NCBI GenBank assembly: GCA_003021755.1
Contig: PXQZ01000123.1
Location: 8,685 to 29,872 of the forward strand
Direction: 5' to 3'
Length of the DNA stretch: 21,188 nt
Source: Halobacteriales archaeon QH_8_67_36
GTDB taxonomy: Archaea > Halobacteriota > Halobacteria > Halobacteriales > Haloarculaceae
In this document: positions 5,456 through 13,548 of the stretch, one piece after another
How positions within the stretch are numbered: position 1 is the first letter of the stretch
Layout: the number at the start of each line of letters is the position of its first letter
Notes under the pieces: model-generated
The model's input: the letters and a program-made list of their open reading frames with translations, nothing else
The model's database searches: none
Told to the model about the DNA's origin: nothing
Translations under genes and position numbers: made by a program

Positions 5456-8173
5456 TTAGACGTTCGCGACGGACCGCAGAATCGCCTCGGCGTCGTCGAG
5501 CGCGTCGTCCAGTTTCTCCGAATCCGGACCGCCGCCCTGTGCGAAGTCGGCGGGGCCGCCCCCGCCGCCGCCGACGCGACCGGCGAGTTCGCCCACGACC
5601 TCGCCGGCATCGACCTCTACGTCGTCGGGGACGGCCACGACGAACCGGGCACCCTCGGCGCCCGACCCGAGGACGGCGATATTGCCCTGCTCGACGACGG
5701 CGTTGGCCTGGGCGCGCAGTTCGTCCATGTCGGCGTCGATGCGCTGGACGACCGCCGTCGTCCCGGCCACGTCGATTGCTTCGGTGTCGCTACCCCCGGC
5801 CGCGCGGGCCTCCGCCAGTTGCTCTTTCAGTTCCTCGATCTCCTTGCCGCGGGCCTTCCACTCATCGAAGAACCGGGCCGCGGTGTCGGGGACGGCGTCG
5901 GGGGTCACGTCCAACACGTCGGCGGCCTCGTAGAGCGCGTCCTCGGTGCGGTGGGTGGCCTCGATGGCCGCATCGCCCGCGGCGAAGGTCAGCCGGATGA
6001 CCCCGTCCTGCACCCGCTCGGTCGAGAGCAGTTTGATGATCCCGATGTCGCCGGTCCGGGCGACGTGGGTGCCGCCACAGGCCTGGATGTCGTCGGCCAC
6101 CTGAATCAGGCGAATCTGCTCGCCGGCGGGGATACCACCCTGATAGAGGTCGAAGCCGTGCTTGGACTCGGCCTCGTTGCGGTCGGGCCACTGCTGTGTG
6201 ACGGGGACGTTGTCCTGCACGAGGTCGTTGGCCACGGATTCTATCTCCTTGACCCGCTCACGGGACACCGAATCGTAGTGGGACACGTCGATGCGCGAGG
6301 AGTCGACGCCCTTCTGGGCGCCGGCCTGTCGGACGTGTTCGCCGAGCACCTGCCGGGCGGCGTGGACGACGATGTGGGTCGCGGTGTGGTGTTGCATCAG
6401 CCGCTTGCGACGGGTGGCGTCGACCTGGCCGCGGACGAACTCGCCCTTGCCGGGGTCGTCGTCGACGGTGTGGCAGATGACGCCGTCATAGCGCTGGACG
6501 TCCGCGACCTCGACGGTCACGTCGTCGGTCGAGAGGTGGCCGTGGTCCGGCGGCTGGCCACCGCCTTCGGGGTAGAACATCGTCTGGTCAAGCACTACGT
6601 CGTAGCGGTCGTCGTCGCGGTCAAAGACTTCGAGGACGACGGCTTCGAACTCCATGCGCTGCTGGTCCTCGTAGTAGAGCCGGTCGGTGTCGGGCAGTTC
6701 GACCAGCCGGTCGGCGTATGGGACGCCCGCCTCGCCGTCTCCATCGGCCGCCTCGCCGCCGTGGCGGTCCGCGACGACGGCGTAGAAGTCGTCGGGCACG
6801 TCAACCGCGACCCCGCGCTCGGCGGCTATCTCCTCGACCATGTCCGGCTGGATGCCGTGGGAGTCGTACAGTTCGACGAGCTCCGTGGTCGGGATGGGGT
6901 CGCCGGTCCCGGCGTACTCGTCGGCCAGCTGGCGGACCCGGCGCCCGCCGCGGTCGAGGGTCTCGCGGTACTTCTCGACCTCGGTGCGGACGATGTCCCG
7001 AACGGTGTCGCGGTTCTCGTAGCCCAGTCGGTCGGCCTGCATGTCGACGAGTTCGTCCAGCGGGGCGTCGACGCCGACGCTGTCGACCAGCCGCTTGGTC
7101 CGGCGCAGCACCATCCGGGCGAGATAGCCCGTCCCGACGTTCGACGGGACGATGCCGTCCCCGAGCATGTACGCCAGCGTGCGCGAGTGGTCGGCGATGG
7201 CGTAAATCTCCTCCAGCGGGGCGACGAGTGCCCGCAGTTCCTCGACTTCCACACCCACCTGCTCGGCGATGGTGTCGCGTTCGGCCTCGATGTCCTCGGC
7301 CTCGTCGATGTCCATCCGGCCCGCGAGTTTGGCGGCGTTGTGGACGATGGCGGCCTCCTCGTCGGTGAGTTCGATGCCGGCATTGTCCTTGAGGAAGGCG
7401 ATCATCTCGGGGTAGACGGCTTCGTACACCGTCGGGGTGCCCTGGGAGACCCAGGTCCACCGCTCCAGCCCGTAACCGGTGTCGACGATGTAGGTGTCCA
7501 TCTCCGAGTACCGGTTGCCGTCTTTCATCTCGTACTCGCCGTCGGGGTCCCGTTCGAGGGACATGAACACGAGCGTCGCGAGTTCGGCGCCCCGGTAGAT
7601 GACCTCGAAGGCGGGGCCGGCGTTGCCGCCGCCGACCCACGGGTCTTCGTCCTTCCAGTACACCTCGCCCTGGTAGGCGTACTCTTCGGGGTCCTCGATG
7701 TCCGCCTTCGCGTTGAACGCGTGGTGGGCCATCATCTCGAAGGCCATCGTGTGCCGGCCCGTCTTGCCGACGTTGTCGATGTCCTGCATCCGGATACAGG
7801 GCTGGGAGATACACAGCGGATTCGCGGGCGGGGGCGTCGTTCCCGACGTGACGAGCGGCTGGAAGTCGTAGATTGACGCCTGTGTCAGGAGCACGTCGTC
7901 GCGCCAGCGGTTGGCCGCGACAGGGTACGGGTCGATGCGGGTGTGGTCGCGCGCCTCGAAAAAGGAGAGGAACGCCTCACGCATCTCACCGAGGGCGTAC
8001 TCGTCGTCGAACCCGGGCTCGTCGATGAAGTCGTACTCGGCACACGGCGGCTCGCCACAGGTGTCGCGGTCGGTCCGCGACCAGAACGTATCGTCACACT
8101 CGGCACACTCCTGCCGGTGGAATCCCGCCTCGTCGAAGTAGTCGAGTCGGTAGGCCTCGTCGAGGTCGCTCAT
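5456..8173 (-). CDS. alaS: Alanyl-tRNA synthetase, archaeal type, with an apparent in-frame gap
   Basis: AlaRS charges tRNA-Ala with alanine and clears mischarged Ser/Gly. The 905-residue frame starts at the ATG at 8173 (MSDLDEAYRLDYF), just after a TATA box. It shows the archaeal N-terminal extension with Cys pairs (QECAECDD; CGEPPC), the class II catalytic core (RWRDDVLLTQASIYDFQPLV; GKTGRHTMAFEMMAHHAF; GGGNAGPAFEV), the editing site HHTATH near residues 595-600 with CGGTH (Cys699), and a coiled-coil plus Gly-rich C-terminal domain (VGGGGGGPADFAQGGG). Near residues 174-178 the chain jumps from GEVYWKDE directly to DPWVGGGNAGP. Family members have roughly 25 more residues here (a helix and a strand ending in a YIE-like motif). 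This suggests an in-frame deletion around 7645-7652 of about 75 nt. The rest looks complete. Confidence 0.92.
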   Translation of the reverse strand: MSDLDEAYRLDYFDEAGFHRQECAECDDTFWSRTDRDTCGEPPCAEYDFIDEPGFDDEYALGEMREAFLSFFEARDHTRIDPYPVAANRWRDDVLLTQASIYDFQPLVTSGTTPPPANPLCISQPCIRMQDIDNVGKTGRHTMAFEMMAHHAFNAKADIEDPEEYAYQGEVYWKDEDPWVGGGNAGPAFEVIYRGAELATLVFMSLERDPDGEYEMKDGNRYSEMDTYIVDTGYGLERWTWVSQGTPTVYEAVYPEMIAFLKDNAGIELTDEEAAIVHNAAKLAGRMDIDEAEDIEAERDTIAEQVGVEVEELRALVAPLEEIYAIADHSRTLAYMLGDGIVPSNVGTGYLARMVLRRTKRLVDSVGVDAPLDELVDMQADRLGYENRDTVRDIVRTEVEKYRETLDRGGRRVRQLADEYAGTGDPIPTTELVELYDSHGIQPDMVEEIAAERGVAVDVPDDFYAVVADRHGGEAADGDGEAGVPYADRLVELPDTDRLYYEDQQRMEFEAVVLEVFDRDDDRYDVVLDQTMFYPEGGGQPPDHGHLSTDDVTVEVADVQRYDGVICHTVDDDPGKGEFVRGQVDATRRKRLMQHHTATHIVVHAARQVLGEHVRQAGAQKGVDSSRIDVSHYDSVSRERVKEIESVANDLVQDNVPVTQQWPDRNEAESKHGFDLYQGGIPAGEQIRLIQVADDIQACGGTHVARTGDIGIIKLLSTERVQDGVIRLTFAAGDAAIEATHRTEDALYEAADVLDVTPDAVPDTAARFFDEWKARGKEIEELKEQLAEARAAGGSDTEAIDVAGTTAVVQRIDADMDELRAQANAVVEQGNIAVLGSGAEGARFVVAVPDDVEVDAGEVVGELAGRVGGGGGGPADFAQGGGPDSEKLDDALDDAEAILRSVANV

Positions 8174-8198
8174 TGGAGTAACGTTGGCCCAGCAGCGG

Positions 8199-8205
8199 GT
8201 AAAAC
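8199..8205 (-). promoter_or_regulatory. TATA box of alaS
   Basis: GTTTTAC on the minus strand, 26-32 nt upstream of the alaS ATG at 8173; a leaderless transcript is expected. Confidence 0.5.
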
Positions 8206-8229
8206 AGTTCCGAAGGGGTCAGTGGCTGA

Positions 8230-8853
8230 TTACAGTCGCACCGCGGAGGTCCCCGAGATGGTCTCGGGTACGAGCACTTCCGTGGTCGTCCGCGAGCCCG
8301 ACGCCGTCGTGATCCGTACCGTCGCGGACTCTCCCTCGCCGAGTTCGCTACCGAACGGCTGGCCGCCGGTGACGACGCTCTCGTCGCTGCCCAGTTCCAG
8401 CCGCAGCTTCAGGCGGTCCTCCTGGTCGTTCAATACGGGGTTCGAGCCGTCATCGTCCTGCACGGTTTCGACGGTGAACCGGCCGTCGGGGTTGCCGTTC
8501 GCGCCGCCCGCGGCGAGCTGGTAGAACGAGCCGCTCGGTCCGATCCACTGCACGGTCGTCGTCTCGAGGTCGACGTCGTTCGCGCCCGGTCCGTGTTTCA
8601 CGATGATATCTACGACGCCGACCGCATCGTTGTCGAGGTCGAGACCGGTGACGCTAACCACCTGCAGGCGGTTCGACGTCGCGTCGGACGCGCCCTGGCC
8701 GGTCGCCTGCGAGGAACTCTGGAGGAACCCCGCGGTGTTGATGAGGACGCCGGCGGCGATGGCCGCCACCAGCACCATCGCGATGAACACGACGAGCGTA
8801 CCGATACCGACCTGCCCGCGGTCGTCCGCTGCTTGGTCATTCGAGCTACGCAT
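8230..8853 (-). CDS. Archaellin (archaeal flagellin), orphan
   Basis: This 207-residue structural protein of the archaellum filament starts at the ATG at 8853. Its class III signal peptide is short and charged (MRSSNDQAADDRG), with the prepilin-peptidase site expected between Gly13 and Gln14. The highly conserved hydrophobic assembly helix QVGIGTLVVFIAMVLVAAIA follows, then AGVLINTAGFLQSSSQATGQ. The remainder is an Asp-rich beta domain with VKHGPGANDVDLETTTVQWI, typical of haloarchaeal archaellins. A longer open frame starts at 8904, but the signal-peptide fit and the TATA box at 8891-8886 favour 8853. No other archaellum gene (arlCDEFGHIJ, pibD) is nearby, so the gene is an outlier copy or its locus is elsewhere. 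A pilin-like surface role is possible. Confidence 0.85.
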   Translation of the reverse strand: MRSSNDQAADDRGQVGIGTLVVFIAMVLVAAIAAGVLINTAGFLQSSSQATGQGASDATSNRLQVVSVTGLDLDNDAVGVVDIIVKHGPGANDVDLETTTVQWIGPSGSFYQLAAGGANGNPDGRFTVETVQDDDGSNPVLNDQEDRLKLRLELGSDESVVTGGQPFGSELGEGESATVRITTASGSRTTTEVLVPETISGTSAVRL

Positions 8854-8885
8854 TCCGGTTACTGGTGGCTTTGCCGATACAGCTG

Positions 8886-8891
8886 TATAAA
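8886..8891 (-). promoter_or_regulatory. TATA box of the archaellin gene
   Basis: TTTATA on the minus strand, 33-38 nt upstream of the ATG at 8853, allowing a leader of about 8-10 nt. Confidence 0.55.
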
Positions 8892-9556
8892 ACTGCGTGA
8901 GCAATTATCGGCCGTGAAAACGAACGAGAGGCCGCTACTGTGGCCTACTCGGGGTTCGCCAGCGAGGCGAGCATCGCTTCGAGTTGCACGCGCTCGTTGG
9001 CCCCTTGCGTGATTCGGTAATCGGTTTCGCCCACCCGTTCGAGGATGCGAACGGCCGCCCGGTCGTCCACGTCGAACTCCCAGATGGAGCGGTGGAGCTG
9101 GTCGATGACGTCGCCGCCGGCGATGCCCTCCTCGGTCAGCAGGCGGTCGAGCGTCGCCCGCGCCGCGGTGAAATCGCCGTCGAGCGCCGACTGGACCATC
9201 CCGTGTATCTCCTCGGGCCGGGCCGTGGAGGTGATGGCGTACACCGCCGACTCGTCGACCACGTCGCCGCTGACCGAGGCCGCCTGCAGCCCGTTGATGG
9301 CCTTGCGCATGTCGCCCGCCGCGGCGTACACCAGCGCGTCGAGGCCGTCGTCGGTCAGTTCGATACCCTCCTCGGCGGCGATGTGGCGAACCTCCTGCTC
9401 GACCGCCTCGTCCGACAGCGGCGAGAAGCGGAACACGGCACACCGGGACTGGATGGGGTCGATGATCTGACTGGAGTAGTTACACGAGAGGATGAACCGG
9501 ACGTTGTTCGAGAACTGCTCCATCGTCCGGCGGAGTGCTCCTTGTGCGTCCGAGGT

Positions 9557-10864
9557 GTTGTGCGTCAGAATCCCGTTGGCGAGCATGAAGTTCGGCGTCC
9601 CCTCCATGCTGATATTGTACGCTTTCCCGCGGTGGCTGTACTCGATACTACGCACTTCCACTGTCTCAACCGTCTGCAGCCCCCCGTCTGAGACGAGCGC
9701 CGGTTCGAACTCGTTTCTGTCGTAGTGCTCGTGGTGTGGGAGTTCCTCGTCGCCAACGACGACGAACGTATACTCGTCGCCGTACGCCTCGAGGAATTCC
9801 TCCACTTTCTCTACCTGACCCCACAGCTTGGCGGAGCCCTTGACTTCGATGACCGTGTCCTCGATCAAGAAGTCCGGGTGGAAGACACTATCTGACAGCT
9901 CGAACTCCGGTTCGTACTGGTAGTCGATCCCAGCGTCCTGTAGCGCCTTCGCAACTTCGTACTCCCAGTCGGACCGAACGAGATGACCGAGTTCATCACT
10001 GTGCCGAATATTCCCACCACCTGTCGGTGCGTGGCCCTGCAGCGCTTCCGAGACCTTCTGTGCGACCTCCGGGTCACGCATCGGGTTGTTGTCCCCGGTG
10101 ATGTCACAGACGGGATACTCGCAGTTCTCGGTGGCCTTCTCGATTATCTCTTCTTTCCTATCATCGTCTGCACTCTCCCACCACTCCGCGCACGCATTAC
10201 CGATATCTCTCTTAACCTCTTCAGCGTCGGCGTCGACGACCCATTCTTCCCACGAGGTTCCGGACCGTCTTTCACTGATTTTTTCGCAGAACTCTTCGAT
10301 GGCTGATGCGTCCATCTCCCACACCGAAACACCGTGAAACTCCCCGCCGTAGTTCGGGTTGTTCTCTCCCGCAAGCCGACCGTCCGAAAGCTTCTCGACG
10401 ATTTTCTCACGCCGCTCTTCGGACCACTCGGTTCCGTGCATCGGATTCCCCTCGCCTTTCATTTGACGGCTGTGGCCCTCGTTCTTACAGTCGAGAGAAC
10501 AGAATCGTCCCGCAGTCCAATCTTCACAAACCTCGCACCGTGAGACACCAGTATCCGTTTTAAAATCGGCGATTTCGTCTCCCGGGGCTAGCTCCTGTAA
10601 TTCCTTTTCGACGAGTTTGCCGTCCTCACCAATCACAAAGAACGGGTGGGATAAACTCGCCTGAATCGTTCGCCCGTCTGCGAGTTCGAGTTCGAAGAAA
10701 TCGGCGATACCCGAGTCGACTAGCTTACCCTTGTCGGACTGAATCTCGTTTGTGTCGAAATCGACCGATGGGATGGGTTCGCCGTCTTTGGCGACTTCTT
10801 TTATCGGTTTCACTTCCGGTGACGACGGATAGCCGGTGACGACTTCGGTACTAGAGGGAACACA
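9557..10864 (-). mobile_element. Intein 2 of RfcS, 436 residues, with a NUMOD3/PD-(D/E)XK-like endonuclease
   Basis: This intein is inserted right after the Walker B motif (LDEADAL) and before TSDAQG. Splicing residues are all present: Cys1, block B with Ser70-x-x-His73 (QASLSHPFFV), block F/G ending FMLANGILTHN (His435, Asn436), and a +1 Thr. The inserted module has no LAGLIDADG or HNH motif. In order it holds a four-Cys zinc site (C110, C113, C122, C126), NUMOD3-like repeats at 137-155 (GNPMHGTEWSEERREKI), 166-175 (GENNPNYGGE) and 257-275 (DNNPMRDPEVAQKVSEAL), and a PD-(D/E)XK-like core: DWEYEVAKAL (299-308), YEPEF (317-321), HPDFLI (329-334) and IEVKG (339-343). The likely role is homing into intein-free rfcS alleles. 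The nuclease class is inferred from motifs. The intein is less GC-rich than the flanking genes. Confidence 0.85.
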
Positions 10865-10945
10865 CAGCGCGTCGGCCTCGTCGAGGAAGATGATGCGGTA
10901 GTTGTAGCCCCCGAAGCTCGTGCGCGCGAAGTTCTTGATGCGGTC

Positions 10946-11044
10946 CCGAACCACGACACGATGCCGGTCCAGAAGACCGTTGATGCGCTCTGTGACCGGC
11001 TGTATCTCAGGAAGACTGAACACGTTCCGTCGACACTGAATCCC
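10946..11044 (+). repeat. 99-bp inverted repeat, ectopic arm at the intein 1/extein junction
   Basis: This segment is a perfect reverse complement of 11700-11798. I compared it base by base and found no mismatch over 99 nt; identity ends on both sides. The copy here runs opposite to the gene, so it is the displaced one. It sits exactly where the C-terminal block of intein 1 and about 35 extein residues should be. At its lower edge the bases GTGGTTCGG also fit the native extein (VVRDR), which suggests microhomology at the junction. Confidence 0.95.
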
Positions 11045-11045
11045 A

Positions 11046-13109
11046 GTTTCGCGAACCGGGGACAGTGAAGTCGTACACGTCACGTGTCTCCGTGGTCCGC
11101 TTGACCTGTTGTACTTCGTCGAAGTACAGGTCGGCCTCAACGAGCCGTTCGAGTGCGACGAGGTCCCCGAGGACGCGTTCCGAGAGCATCTCCGACGCCA
11201 CCTCCTCCAGCCGGTCTGCGACAGTCCTGAACCGGGGGAGCGACCGGAGCGAGTGGTCGTCGTTCGTGAGTAGGTTCTGCAGGTCGGTCCCGCGGTGTGG
11301 TGTTCCTTCAGCGAGATGCGTATAGGGGACGCCGAGTCGTTTGACGGCCGCTCGAAGCGTGGACTGTATCTCGTCGATCTCGGGGACAGTCTCGACGGAT
11401 TCGATGCGGCCACACAGTTCCGTTGTCCGCCCGGCGTAGGGGTTTCGCTTGCCGGTCGCGTACTCCTGTATTCGGCTCCGGCTGATTCCGGTTTCGGCGA
11501 CAGTGCTGGCCTGTATTGCCTCGTCAGTGAAGGTTTCACGGTTCCGGTCCCACACTATCGGAAACTGTGTCATCGTTGTGAGTTCCCTGTCAAGGGCCGC
11601 AACGGCCTGCCGTGTGTCCTGTGCGGCTTCGAGTCTCTCGTTCGCCACAGCCCGGAGTGACGAAAGACACTCCTTGTACACCGCACGTCCGGGCGACTCG
11701 GGATTCAGTGTCGACGGAACGTGTTCAGTCTTCCTGAGATACAGCCGGTCACAGAGCGCATCAACGGTCTTCTGGACCGGCATCGTGTCGTGGTTCGGCC
11801 GTCCCTTTTTCGAGGCGTGTTTGTGGAGCCGGTCGCGTTTCTCCGGTAGCCCGAAATCAATGCGTTCGGCGAACCGCTCTAAGTGACTCGCCCCGGAGAT
11901 GTATAGACTGTGGTAGCGCTTCTCGTCCGAGGTTCCGTTGGTCGCTCGCTTTTGTTCCTTCTTGCGCCGGGACGGAACACCGAAACCCGCGAGCAGGTAC
12001 GAGAGTAGCGTCAGGTGGTCACCGTTCTTTTGTGTGAGTTCGATGATTCCCTTTTCGCTCACGTACCCCTCTGCATCGAACATCGCACGGAGGAACGCCG
12101 TACGACTCTCGTTGTCGGCTCTGAGTATCCGGTCTCCGATGGCGGATTCTTCACCTGTTGCACTGGCAAACACGTCGAAGCAGGACCGGAGGAACATTGT
12201 GACAGCGCCGTTCACGATTTCCACGTACGGGACGCCCTTCTGGGTCCCGGTCGTCGGGTCTACGCCGAAGATTTCGGTCGCCCCTTCGGTAAACTGCTCA
12301 CGGAGCTTCTCGGATTCGTTGTAGAATTTTATCCGCCCACCGTCGATTCGCGCCTCGCTTATTGCGAGTGCAATGAACCGGGCAAGCGTCGGCGTCATCT
12401 CCCACGCTGGCGTAATCACTTCCGAGCGAACGTTGTTCGACGGGGCGACGCGTTGAATACCGAGGACGTGTTCCCGCAGCGTCTCGGTTTCGATATCAAG
12501 CCCGCGGAGATATGAGAGCCGACAGACCGTGCTGATATCGTCAAGCTGTATGTCTTCGCGCGCAATGGATTGGACATACTTCCGGTCGAACCCGTACTCG
12601 TCGACGACCTGGTCGACATCGCCCAACTCCCGGAGTGCGTGAACGATTTCCCGTCTGGTTCCGACAAACCGCTCCTCGACCGGAACGTCGTGTTTCGACG
12701 CGAACTCCTCTGTCAGATGTACGTGCGTCCACTCACCGTCGAGTTCGCTCGTCCAGTCGATTTCCAGCTCCTCGGCTGGCAGCGGGGCATCCAGCGGCCG
12801 AACGACTCTGTCGCCGGTGTCCAAATCTTCGGCGTTTCTCCATCCCAGACCCTCTTCGTCCGCCACGAGCAGACGGTGCTCCGGTGTGACCGTCATCTTA
12901 CTCCCATCTCGTGTCTCGACAGTGACTGTCTCGTCGGCTTCTTTCCCGAACACGTGGGACGGCTCGACGTATTCGAACGCACCGGACGAATCGAAGGTAA
13001 GTACCTTCATTCCGTTTCTGGGTCTGTCGAACCCGTCTTCGTCCCCCACGACTTCGCTTGCGGGCGTAAGACCCTGGTCGGTCAGTACCGGCGTCTCACC
13101 AGTTACGCA
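11046..13109 (-). mobile_element. Intein 1 of RfcS, LAGLIDADG type, C-terminal block missing
   Basis: This intein is inserted in the P-loop (GPAGTGK before Cys1), a well-used RFC insertion site. The 688 remaining residues begin CVTGETPVLTD and have block B with Thr75-x-x-His78 (TPEHRLLV). They also carry a DOD homing endonuclease with two LAGLIDADG-like helices: ARFIALAISEARI (243-255, Glu in the acid position) and FLRAMFDAEGY (339-349). A helix-turn-helix-like stretch (TGISRSRIQEYATGKRNP) lies in the long region between the endonuclease and block F. Block F (DVYDFTVPGSRN) is present, but block G (the final His-Asn) is gone: the sequence switches into the inverted 99-bp copy at 11044. As read, this intein cannot splice. 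Confidence 0.88.
11700..11798 (-). repeat. 99-bp inverted repeat, native arm inside intein 1
   Basis: On the minus strand this stretch encodes intein residues from NHDTMPVQKTVDAL to EHVPSTLNP in the open frame, so it is the original copy. The inverted duplicate lies at 10946-11044, with 655 bp between the arms. Such arms could form a long cruciform or support inversion of the 655-bp segment by recombination. Confidence 0.95.
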
Positions 13110-13312
13110 CTTCCCTGTCCCTGCTGGCCCACTGAACAGAAAGTGGCTCAGGTCGTTGCGGGAGACGTAGCTCTGGAGCCGTCCGACGATATCTTCGTGA
13201 CCCATGACGTCGTCGAGGGACTCGGGGCGGTACTTCTCTATCCACACTTCCTCTCGTCCCGCCCGCGACTCCGTGTCGGCCTCGCTCATACATGGGAGTG
13301 GCGTGGGCCCGG

Positions 13313-13318
13313 CATAAA
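13313..13318 (-). promoter_or_regulatory. TATA box of rfcS
   Basis: TTTATG on the minus strand, 24-29 nt upstream of the ATG at 13289, consistent with a leaderless transcript. The rest of the 259-nt gap (13290-13548) between rfcS and the E2 gene shows no convincing gene or terminator. Confidence 0.45.
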
Positions 13319-13548
13319 CGAACCGTTCGCTCGCCGAGTTACGTTACCCCGGCACGCAGAGGGGCGCGTACGTCCGACGAGACCACGGACGCCGAGGAAC
13401 TGCCAGTGACCGCCAGTTACTTGGCCGAGAGCCGGCTGACGTGTGGGACACCTACAGCGACCTCAGGCGGACCCGTTCCGAAGCGGGGCCGCCCGGCTTC
13501 CCGCTGGCGATGGCCGCCGGAAGCTGGCGTTCGGAGCTGACGGAGTAG

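Larger units (their letters stand above)
8945..13289 (-). pseudogene. rfcS: Replication factor C small subunit with two inteins, reading frame disrupted
   Basis: RfcS is the AAA+ small subunit of the clamp loader that places PCNA on primed DNA. The N-extein (MSEADTESRAGREEVWIEKY, ending in the P-loop GPAGTGK, residue 60) runs straight into intein 1 at Cys61. After intein 2 the extein continues with TSDAQGALRRTMEQFSNN, the arginine-finger region CNYSSQIIDPIQSRCA and the collar domain, ending LEAMLASLANPE. Between the inteins only DRIKNFARTSFGGYNYRIIF plus LDEADAL (Walker B) remains. About 35 extein residues after the P-loop and the last residues of intein 1 are missing, replaced by an inverted copy of intein sequence. 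The frame therefore stops at 11007-11009, and the downstream part lies in another frame (open from 11539 to 8945). A TATA box precedes the ATG at 13289. As RfcS should be essential, either a second copy exists or this junction is artefactual. Confidence 0.9.

Noticed and set aside
4934..7876. A 980-codon plus-strand open frame opposite alaS.
   Set aside because: It is the antisense of alaS, open only because of GC-rich codon bias; it has no domain, start signal or sensible composition.
10946..11798. The 99-bp inverted repeats as terminal repeats of a transposon or as an invertible switch.
   Set aside because: Both arms contain intein coding sequence, there is no transposase or recombinase between them, and the 655-bp segment is already in the orientation that encodes the intein.
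11007..13289. A split (fractured) intein gene with the missing C-terminal piece elsewhere.
   Set aside because: The extein resumes in place within about 100 nt and intein 2 is intact downstream; the missing part is simply replaced by an inverted copy.
13292..13548. Short plus-strand frames between rfcS and the E2 gene (for example one ending WRSELTE and a stop at about 13548).
   Set aside because: No start signal, no recognised family, and no composition typical of haloarchaeal proteins; it could be a relic but nothing supports it.
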